This document shows, piece by piece, positions 57,362 to 64,000 of a stretch of DNA of 64,000 nt (positions are counted from its first letter, which is position 1; every line of letters begins with the position of its first letter). The position numbers and the translations under genes were made by a program. This stretch comes from Enhygromyxa salina. GTDB lineage: Bacteria > Myxococcota_A > Polyangia > Nannocystales > Nannocystaceae. The stretch spans positions 3,081-67,080 of the forward strand of contig NZ_JMCC02000074.1 in the NCBI RefSeq assembly GCF_000737335.2, written 5' to 3'. A model generated the notes under the pieces. It was not told the origin of the DNA. It saw only the letters and a program-made list of their open reading frames with translations, and searched no databases.

Positions 57362-57718
57362 TCCAGCCGCCCCCGAGCACGCGATCACCCTGATAGACCG
57401 CCGCGCGCTGCCCGGGCGCGTCGCCGAGTAGCTGGCGATCACTGACGGACGCGGCGTAGCACGCGGCGAGTGCCGGCTGGTCGTGGGCGAGCTCGTCGGT
57501 GTCGGCATCGTCGAGCTCGTCGAGCGAGCGACCATGACGCTTGCACATGCGGGCGAGTCCCTCGTATGTCCAGCGGGCGACGTCGGCGACTTGCTCGGGG
57601 GTCGGCGTCGACAAGGCGTGAAAATGCAGCACGCCAGCGTCATCGCGGACGTACACACCATCGAGCGCGAGCGTATGGAAGTGAACGTTGAGGTTTCCGA
57701 GGCAATGCCTCAGACCTG
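57354..57718 (-). pseudogene. IS91-family transposase relic
   Basis: Read on the minus strand this codes LRHCLGNLNVHFHTLALDGV, YVRDDAGVLHFHAL, VADVARWTYEGLARM and LDELAHDQPALAACYAAS-like segments. The NVHFHTLALDGVY motif is the metal-binding HxH region of IS91/Y2-type transposases. The catalytic Tyr region, the N-terminal zinc finger and everything after QLLGDAPGQR are missing. Both ends are cut; the C-terminus runs into the 3' end of the TIGR02996 gene. It is a remnant only, with no terminal repeats found. Confidence 0.7.
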
Positions 57719-58194
57719 AGTTTGACCTCGAGGTAGACCGCTGGCAGCTCCGCGGTCGAGCCCGGCTCGGGCGCGAGGGACGCCTTCGCTGCCAACGTGA
57801 GGACCGCCTGGTGGCCTCGCTGCCCGCACCATGGCACCTCTACGCGGGGATCGGCGCGGCCTCGACGGGGGGACGTTGTCGAGCGTGCAGCTGATCGACC
57901 CGCTGACGATCGCGATCGGAATCGCTGCTCGAAGTCGCAACAACATCGGCACGGGACGGATGCTACGTCAGCATGCGCGACGGCAGTATAAAGTGCTGCG
58001 AGAGAGCGTGTGGGGGCAATTCCGAGCGCGGGCTGGCACCGGGGTCTCCGTGCATGACCGCGCGGCGCATGCCTTCGGACGTGTGAATGGTCCAGTCATG
58101 GAGCGCCCGGAAGAACGAGTTGGGATCTCGTTGCAGCTGAGCGATGTCTTGGCCAGAGCGGGATCGCAAGGCCTGCCTCCCAGCTGACGGCTGT
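57719..58194. other. Decayed 476-bp stretch without a convincing gene
   Basis: Open frames here are short and low in information. Parts of the minus strand could be older transposase sequence, but I cannot support that. It separates the IS91 relic from the 3' end of the DUF4157 gene. Confidence 0.5.
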
Positions 58195-61143
58195 CTACAA
58201 ATAGTAGCCGCGTTGACGCATCCCGTGCTTGAGTTCGGCTTCCTCGCCGCTGAGGTTTTCATACGGTTCGAGGACCTTGGTCCTCACCCGTTCCAACATC
58301 GCCTCCGCCTCCGCGTCCCCGTTTAGGACCTTGGCGAGCGTGCTGCGGAAGTTTGCTGCGCCGCCGCCTTGGCCTGCGAGGATGGTCCGTCCGCCCTCGC
58401 TCTCGGCCATGACCTCGAGGATCCGCTCGATGTCGGCGGGGCTCCGCGCTCGCATGTCGCGCTCGAGCGCGTCGGCGTAGTTCTTGTCGCTCGCAAGGAT
58501 GTTGTCTTGGCCGGGGCCGATCTCGAGGGCGGCGACCTGCCAGTGGTGACCAGCCTTGACCTCGCGCCCGAACACATCGTCGTGGGGATCGTTGGGATCC
58601 CCCTCGTACTTGGCGACGTGGCCACGCACCGAGTCCATCGCCTGGATCATGACCTCCGGCTGGTCATAGAATCCGCGCTCCTCGTCCTCCATGGCCGTGA
58701 GCCACTTTTTGAGGCCACCTCCTCGGAGGCTGCTGACCAGCGCGTCTTGTTCGTTCCGATCGTGCGCCCAAGTCGCTTCAATCAACATGTCCGACAACTC
58801 GTTGCGAATCGTATTCAGGCTCAACCGCCCCGCGTCGGGACCGGCACGTGTGAACCCAGCGAACGCCTCGGCCCGGCGGGTGTTGGTCCTGTCCAACTGC
58901 TTGACCACGTTCTTGTGCGCGGTTTTGGTCTTTTTCGGCAGTGGCAAGCTGCGCTTGCCAATCGCCTTCTCTTCACGCCACTCCTGCTTCGCTTCGGGAT
59001 CTGCCTTCTCCGCCTTGCTCTTGCTCTCCCAGTCGGACTTCGCAATTTTATAGCGATCCAAGTACTGCTGGCTGAGCGTCGCGTCGAATTGCATCGCAAT
59101 ATCCTCGATCTTGGCGGATTCCACGGCTGCTGCGTCCAAGACCTGCGCGGACTCGGCAGCGAGAGTCGCCGCCGCGTCGAGTCCCTCGATCCGGTCGTCG
59201 AGTAGCCACAGTAGCCGATCGGGCGCGATCGTCTTCGCTACCAACGACGCTTCTTTCAGCTGCTCGTGTTGGATGACCATGGTCTCGAGCACGGGGTTGG
59301 GCAGTTGCCGGCGCAGCTTGCTGGTGTGGAGGATCTTGCCGAAGATTGCCGATCGCGAGGTAAACGCGAGATGGGCTTGTTTGCGCAGCTTGTCGAGATC
59401 CTTGCGCGCCTTCGCCAGCGCGACCCGAACTTCGTGATCGGTCAGACCAAACAGTGTCGCGGGAGTATCGACGGTCTTGCGGATCTCCGCCTCGAGGTCA
59501 TCGGCGCGCTCACGCAGCAACCGGGTCAACGAGCGAGCCTGCCCCGGGCTCAGCTCGGTCGCGTACTTGAGCCGCAGGGTCTTCGGGATCGGCTCGTAGG
59601 GCGGCTCGTAGCTGTTGGTATCGTCGCCCCAGCGATCAATGACGATCCGTATCACACCCTGGAAATTCTTGAACCCGGAGTTCGTATAGGCGCTCCCCTT
59701 GCCCAGCCCTTTGTAAATGTCGATTGCCAGCCCCAGCGCATGGTCCGTTCCGTGCGGGTCGACCGAGCCGAACATGTGTTGAACTTCGGTGCGCTTGGGA
59801 AGTCCACCGAGCACCGCGCGCAAGGTCGCCGCGGCTGCGCGCGCGTTTTCGTCCGAACCGATCTGGTCCACCTCCTTGCCGAGATCTCGGAGCGTCTCGC
59901 GTCGTGCGCTGAAATAGGCACGCATCTGAGGCTCTCGGTGCTCTTCCGGGTTGTGACCTTTGACGTCCTCCTTCGCGGCGGCTCCGAGCTCCTGCTCCTC
60001 GAGCACGCGGTCCATTTGCAAGAGCTCGTCGAGGATGAACGCGTACGCGTCCTTGCTGCCGGGGATCGCCACTCGAGTCTTGTCGACCTTGGCGCCCTTT
60101 TCCATCAACGCCAGTTTGTCGAGCAGCACGGAGGTCGCCTGGCGAAAGCCGCCCGCCGGCACGTAGTGGCCCCGACCTTGGCCCGCCTCGATCGCTGCGA
60201 CCCCGCTCGCCTGGTCCATCGACACCTGCGCCGCAGCGACGAAGTACACCGCGCGAGGGTGAACGTAGACGTCGACGCCAGCGACGAACACTCGGGGCAT
60301 GGCCTGGACGGCATCGAGGTAGTCCATGTCCGAGCCCATGCTTTTCCGGCTGAGGTCGTTGAGTGCCTTGACGAAGCTCAGGATGTTTGGATACGTATCC
60401 CCCGCACCCAAGTCGTCTTGCCCAGAATTCCACGATGCGATGATGCGGCCCGGGATTATCTTACCGTCCTTCTCGCCGACCTTGGCGCCTCCGCCGGACA
60501 AGTTGTGGCCCTGGGATCCGCGGACCTGGCCGCGACGGATCTGATCGAGGGTCCGGAAGGTATCGTTCAAAGTGGTCTGGTCCCAGCTCAACGGCTCAGA
60601 CAAGTCGCCAATTTGGTCTTCCTTGATCCCCATGCTCAATAGGCAATTTTTGATGCTATCGTGATCCTTCGCCTGGCGCTCTTCATGACCGTCCTCGGCG
60701 ACGGAACCGGGACAGAACCACCGCATGATGCGCGCCTCCGCTGCGGAGTCGAGGGTCAATGAGCGCATCGCCGTCGGACCGAAGAGCCCGCCACCCGTGG
60801 GCGCGAGGGGCTTCGCGCGCAAGCCCCTCGCGTCGGCTGCTGCGAGCTCGGCTTCGCGCTCGAGCGGCTCGCCCGGCGAGCTGATGGTTGCGCCGGAGCT
60901 CGGGCTGATGTCCCCTCGTTGATACTGCAAGACATGCGCGGCTTCATGAGTCAGCAGCTTGCGCCCCGTGACGCTGCTCGGCGAATAGGCGCCAGAGCCG
61001 AAGAAAATGTGATTGCCCACCGTGAACGCGCGGGCATCGGCTAATCTCGCAGCCCCGGCTGCGGCGGAGTCTTTATGCAACACCGCGCCGTCGACCGGTT
61101 GCCCAAACGCTTGACCGAGATCACGGGCGAGCTCTGGCCGCAT
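58195..61143 (-). CDS. DUF4157 (eCIS-associated) protein with M15-peptidase-like motif
   Basis: The 982-aa protein starts MRPELARDLGQAFGQPVDGA and has an N-terminal DUF4157 domain: VLHKDSAAAGAARLADARAF, TVGNHIFFGSGAY and the zinc-type LLTHEAAHVLQYQRG (HEAAH 66-70). DUF4157 proteins are often cargo or accessory proteins of extracellular contractile injection systems. Near 466-477 it has TDHALGLAIDIY, matching the SxHxxGxAxD pattern of M15/VanY peptidoglycan peptidases (Thr for Ser), followed by a Trp/Asn-rich region. The last 350 residues are helical and Lys/Glu-rich. No tail, sheath or baseplate gene is in the window. Start 61143 is 50 bp from the divergent RCC1-like gene; the frame is open 69 codons upstream inside it. 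Confidence 0.85.
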   Translation of the reverse strand: MRPELARDLGQAFGQPVDGAVLHKDSAAAGAARLADARAFTVGNHIFFGSGAYSPSSVTGRKLLTHEAAHVLQYQRGDISPSSGATISSPGEPLEREAELAAADARGLRAKPLAPTGGGLFGPTAMRSLTLDSAAEARIMRWFCPGSVAEDGHEERQAKDHDSIKNCLLSMGIKEDQIGDLSEPLSWDQTTLNDTFRTLDQIRRGQVRGSQGHNLSGGGAKVGEKDGKIIPGRIIASWNSGQDDLGAGDTYPNILSFVKALNDLSRKSMGSDMDYLDAVQAMPRVFVAGVDVYVHPRAVYFVAAAQVSMDQASGVAAIEAGQGRGHYVPAGGFRQATSVLLDKLALMEKGAKVDKTRVAIPGSKDAYAFILDELLQMDRVLEEQELGAAAKEDVKGHNPEEHREPQMRAYFSARRETLRDLGKEVDQIGSDENARAAAATLRAVLGGLPKRTEVQHMFGSVDPHGTDHALGLAIDIYKGLGKGSAYTNSGFKNFQGVIRIVIDRWGDDTNSYEPPYEPIPKTLRLKYATELSPGQARSLTRLLRERADDLEAEIRKTVDTPATLFGLTDHEVRVALAKARKDLDKLRKQAHLAFTSRSAIFGKILHTSKLRRQLPNPVLETMVIQHEQLKEASLVAKTIAPDRLLWLLDDRIEGLDAAATLAAESAQVLDAAAVESAKIEDIAMQFDATLSQQYLDRYKIAKSDWESKSKAEKADPEAKQEWREEKAIGKRSLPLPKKTKTAHKNVVKQLDRTNTRRAEAFAGFTRAGPDAGRLSLNTIRNELSDMLIEATWAHDRNEQDALVSSLRGGGLKKWLTAMEDEERGFYDQPEVMIQAMDSVRGHVAKYEGDPNDPHDDVFGREVKAGHHWQVAALEIGPGQDNILASDKNYADALERDMRARSPADIERILEVMAESEGGRTILAGQGGGAANFRSTLAKVLNGDAEAEAMLERVRTKVLEPYENLSGEEAELKHGMRQRGYYL

Positions 61144-61192
61144 AGTGCAGGTCCGCTTGGCAGGTCCCCGGCGTTCGTGCAGGCTAGCGGAT

Positions 61193-62251
61193 ATGCGATC
61201 TCCCTCGCCCAAAGCAGGCATCGCCATCGCGACCGCGCTGTTGCCGAGCTTGGCGAGCTGCCATCCCCCGCCATCGGACACGGCGACGGCGACGGCCTCC
61301 GACCTGGTCTCCGAGCGTCCGCGCGAGGCTCGGAGCGTGGGCATGTGCACGAACGAGGGTCGGGTCTACGTACTACGGGACAATGGACGAGTCCACGACG
61401 CGAGTATCAGGGACGAGCGCTTTGGTCCGCCGCTGGCGAGCGGGGCCAAGATCGTCGCGCTCGACTGCGGGCGGTTGACCGTGTGTACGCGCGACGAGCA
61501 GGGCACGATCAGCTGCATCGACGACCAGGGCCAGCTGCGACCGGTCGAAGGCCTCGGCCCGACTGTCGCGTTGGTCCAAGACTGCGCGATCACGGTTGAA
61601 GGTGAGCTGTACTGTTGGGACGAAGAGCTCGACGCCGACCACGTCGGACTGCCCAAGACCAGCCGAGAGTTCGGGGAGCTGGACCTCAACCGCTTGCACC
61701 GCGTCGTGCTCGTGCCCGGGGCGGGCTGCGCCGTCCAGACGTCCGGCAGGCTTTGGTGCTGGACTCGCGGCGACACGGACTATCCCCTCGATCTCGGCGA
61801 GCCCCACTCGATCAACGACCACACGGAGGAGCGCTACTACGCGCCGCATGTGGTCGCCGAGTTCACCAACCCGACGGGCATCGAGGAGCTCTCGCTGTCG
61901 GTGCGCGACGGCGTGTGTTGGCGGATGAAGGGCGAGTGGAGCTGCACCAACCAAACTCGGGGGCGATTCGCCAAGCCCGCGACTTGCGAGACGCTCGACT
62001 GCGACTGCACCTTCCCTTGCCCCGACTCGGAGTGCGGGACCCGGCCTTGCGACTGCCGCAGCGAGCGGGTCGACATGCGTTGTGGCTTCACCGGCGAGCT
62101 CGAACTCGACGAGCGCTGGAGCGTGACCAGCATGGTGCTCCACGACGGCGAGTGCCTGCTCGACCGCCAGGGGCGGGTCTGGTGCCGGCCCTCGAGCTGG
62201 GGCGACGAAGCGGCGCCGCCCCACGAGGTCGTGCTCGACGCAGGGGGCTGA
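61193..62251 (+). CDS. RCC1-like Cys-rich lipoprotein
   Basis: The 352-aa product has a lipoprotein signal (AIATALLPSLASC) and RCC1-type short blades with Cys-Trp: LTVCTRDEQGTISCIDDQG, DCAITVEGELYCWDEE, GCAVQTSGRLWCWTRGD, GVCWRMKGEWSCT, GECLLDRQGRVWCRPS. A Cys-dense insert (CETLDCDCTFPCPDSECGTR) breaks the repeat in the C-terminal half and is not seen in the RCC1 lipoprotein at 50237. It is divergent from the DUF4157 gene, 50 bp apart, so the two may share control. Confidence 0.78.
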   Translation: MRSPSPKAGIAIATALLPSLASCHPPPSDTATATASDLVSERPREARSVGMCTNEGRVYVLRDNGRVHDASIRDERFGPPLASGAKIVALDCGRLTVCTRDEQGTISCIDDQGQLRPVEGLGPTVALVQDCAITVEGELYCWDEELDADHVGLPKTSREFGELDLNRLHRVVLVPGAGCAVQTSGRLWCWTRGDTDYPLDLGEPHSINDHTEERYYAPHVVAEFTNPTGIEELSLSVRDGVCWRMKGEWSCTNQTRGRFAKPATCETLDCDCTFPCPDSECGTRPCDCRSERVDMRCGFTGELELDERWSVTSMVLHDGECLLDRQGRVWCRPSSWGDEAAPPHEVVLDAGG

Positions 62252-62999
62252 ATCGTGCAGGTGCGCGGGCTTGGCCTTGCGATCGTTGATGATGCCCAGC
62301 CAGCAGTTGAGCAGGCTGACGGCGCGATCGCTGACGGTGCGGGCGCATATACGGGGCGGGCGTGCGCTTAGACCGGAACGAACCCCGCCGCCAGTTTTTC
62401 TTTTGCGCCCCGACCCGTGTGGAAGCGGAAGAAAAACGGCCGTGTGGACGCCGATCCACATTTGCTCACTCTGCGTATGCGACGGTTAAACACGGAGTAA
62501 GTCGCGGTTTCCGGTTTTCCGCACGAGCCTCTAAACCAAAATCCACACAGACTCGACAAAAGCGGATGCTGACAGGCCAACATGCAACCCCGCAGTAGTG
62601 CCCAAGTCGCCTCTGAGCACGATGGATGGCTTCTTCGACGAACACGAGGCCCTGCACCGGGCGAGGCTGAGGTACCTTTGCCCCGAAACGGGTAGGTGGC
62701 TCGTTTCGGACAGCCCGGAGGTGGAGGACGAGGCCACAACACAGGCGGGCTTTCAACACAGCTAGCGACGGTTGTGGTGAGCGTCGCGCGGGGCCCCGCG
62801 AAGGACCAGCTGCGCGGGCTCTTCCTGGGGCTTTCGGTGCGCCCAAAGCCCATCCCGACCAGGACTGCCCAGCGAACTCCTGTCGGCCGACTACCCCGAA
62901 TCGGGCAGGCCGACCCCCGCGGACAGCTTGGCAACCACCGATCTGACGACCATGGTCAACGTGCCGTGTTTCTCCACGGCACGGCGGAGGGCCGCATCG
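62252..62999. other. 748-bp stretch without a supported gene
   Basis: Short frames on both strands look like shadows or relics. The part from about 62380 to 62600 is less GC-rich than its neighbours. It contains an AT-rich stem GTTTTTCTT (62394-62402) / AAGAAAAAC (62429-62437). On the minus strand near 62345-62250 the frame TVSDRAVSLLNCWLG looks gene-like but has no identifiable ends. This is probably an old insertion zone leading into the integrase relic. Confidence 0.5.
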
Positions 63000-63331
63000 A
63001 TGTCAGCAAGTCATGGTGAGATACAGATCTACAGCGCCGACGAACTCGCCGAGCTCCTGGGCGTCAACCGCAAGACGATCTACGAGGCCGCCCAGCGCGG
63101 AGAGATTCCCCACCGCCGGTTGGGCCGACGCCTGATCTTCGAGCGGGGATCTGGCTTCGCCAAAGCAGCGCCATCTCGGAACCGAAACGAGGTCGAGATG
63201 AGCGTTAGGAAACGAAAGTGGCGCGACAAACAAGGGCGCCAACACGAAACGTGGATGATCCATATTGAGCACAGCTGGCCCGATGGGCACAAGCAAACGA
63301 TCCGCAAGGTCTCGCCCGCGCAGACCAAGAT
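63000..63331 (+). pseudogene. Excisionase-type HTH joined to a truncated integrase N-terminus
   Basis: From the ATG at 63000 (MSASHGEIQIYSADELAELL) there is a MerR/excisionase-type helix-turn-helix: GVNRKTIYEAAQRGEIPHRR then LGRRLIFER. The same frame continues without a stop into MSVRKRKWRDKQGRQHETWM (ATG 63198) and QTIRKVSPAQTK, the arm-binding N-terminus of a tyrosine-recombinase-type integrase. Homology stops at about 63331; the core-binding and catalytic domains are absent and the frame runs on to 63446 over another gene. Normally excisionase and integrase are separate genes, so the missing stop adds to the picture of decay. Confidence 0.7.
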
Positions 63332-63340
63332 CACGCCGAC

Positions 63341-64000
63341 GTGGTGTTCGAGACCCTGCAGTGCACCCGCGTGGCCAAGCTGCCCTTGTCCGCGACGCTG
63401 CTCGAGCCGATCTTGCTCGGCCGCCGCCACCCGCACCCGCGCATGATCAGCGCCGCCGTCGAGCACCTCGAGCTGTGGCCGGTCGCCGAGGCCCACCCGC
63501 GCCTCGCCGAGCTCTTGCGCGCCGACGAGCCGACGATCGTCTGGGCCGCCGCGCGCTCGCTGATCCGCGGCGGCGAGTCCCTCGACGAGCGCGTCGCTGG
63601 AGCCGAGCTCGTGGCCGCGCGCATCCTCGAGCTCGACGCGGACATCCGCGAGGCTAGCGGTGGCCCGATCAGGCAGCTCTTGCGCGCCCTCGCCAGCGCC
63701 GACGACTACGCCCTGTTCGAGCCCCTGCTGCGCGCGAGCGAGTCCGCCTCGATCATGAAGATCGTCGCCGCCGCGCTCACGCCCGCGCTGCTCGACGATC
63801 CGCGCCTCGTCGTCCATTTGCGTCGCTTTCGTGACGCCTTCGGCCTCGATCCGCCCTTCGGCTACGCCAGCTTCCTGGTCCGTCACGGCGACCCCGAGCT
63901 CGACCGCGACGCCGTGTTCGGCGCCCAGGGGGCGACCGAGCCCCGGGCCGGCTACGAGGCCAAGGCCACCCTCGCCCGCTGCAATGCCCAGGGGATCTTC
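63341..64000 (+). CDS. Helical (HEAT-like) repeat protein, 5' end lost or unclear, 3' end beyond window
   Basis: The frame GTG GTG TTC at 63341 (VVFETLQCTRVAKLPLSATL) stays open to base 64000 for 220 codons. It has alpha-helical repeats like HEAT/ARM solenoids: HPRMISAAVEHLELWPVAEA, LLRADEPTIVWAAARSLIRG, LVAARILELDADIREAS, ASIMKIVAAALTPALLDDPR. No catalytic motif is visible. The coding pattern begins abruptly at the point where integrase homology ends (about 63331), so the gene probably lost its own start, or its true start is the GTG at 63341. It resembles the helical part of the TIGR02996 protein at 55793 in style only. Confidence 0.65.
   Translation, partial: MVFETLQCTRVAKLPLSATLLEPILLGRRHPHPRMISAAVEHLELWPVAEAHPRLAELLRADEPTIVWAAARSLIRGGESLDERVAGAELVAARILELDADIREASGGPIRQLLRALASADDYALFEPLLRASESASIMKIVAAALTPALLDDPRLVVHLRRFRDAFGLDPPFGYASFLVRHGDPELDRDAVFGAQGATEPRAGYEAKATLARCNAQGIF

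Noticed and set aside
62368..62934. 188-codon minus-strand frame in the intergenic zone
   Set aside because: The composition is Pro/Arg/Ser-rich with no domain and no plausible start.

Overview
The window is high-GC, densely coded DNA that looks like a myxobacterium-type deltaproteobacterium, most like the Nannocystis/Plesiocystis/Enhygromyxa group. The reasons are the many secreted lipoproteins with Thr/Ser/Glu/Asp/Gly-rich linkers behind the lipobox cysteine, myxobacterial disulfide-repeat and RCC1-type lipoproteins, a TIGR02996-type protein, hybrid histidine kinases, a receiver-Ser/Thr kinase fusion and frequent GTG/TTG starts. This is inferred from gene content; no marker gene fixes the taxon.

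Layout. 0-6 kb: GMC oxidoreductase (cut by the window edge), a GT-C-type membrane glycosyltransferase with a poly-Asp tail, a GatB/YqeY protein, a 22-bp tandem repeat and a beta-propeller lipoprotein. 6-10.7 kb: host-attachment-type protein, PEBP lipoprotein, copper-type P-ATPase, second propeller lipoprotein. 10.7-16.9 kb: one leftward operon of imelysin, di-haem oxidoreductase, second imelysin, HTTM/VKGC-like membrane protein and a lipoprotein. It is headed by a 17-bp Fur-like palindrome that exactly fills the spacer of a promoter lying almost on the start codon. 17.3-17.7 kb: an RNA locus with two tRNA-like cloverleaves in circularly permuted order (3' half before 5' half), ended by a terminator-like hairpin. 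This is the most unusual thing in the window.

17.8-31.7 kb: conserved hypothetical, OprP-like porin, crotonase, ABC exporter pair, lipoprotein serine protease, membrane protein, truA, hybrid kinase and L,D-transpeptidase. 31.8-38.7 kb: MoxR-VWA pair, then a phosphorelay block (double-PAS hybrid kinase, divergent single-domain receiver, receiver-Ser/Thr kinase) bracketed by about 57-bp inverted repeats. 38.7-46 kb: outer-membrane protein, lipase, fibrinogen-like disulfide-repeat lipoprotein, PAS kinase and FG-GAP lipoprotein. 46.2-52.3 kb: SspB-like adaptor, then outer-membrane-type protein, ECF sigma factor, anti-sigma-like protein, lipoprotein and RCC1 lipoprotein in one direction with coupled overlaps.

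52.2-64 kb is accessory-like: CPBP protease, a frameshifted TPR-like gene, Cys-rich lipoprotein, a protein with a histone-H1-like tail coupled to a TIGR02996 protein, an IS91-type transposase relic, a 982-aa DUF4157 protein that also carries an M15-peptidase-like motif, another RCC1-type lipoprotein, and an excisionase/integrase relic joined to a helical-repeat gene that runs off the window. All calls are by eye from sequence and translations; no database search or folding was run.
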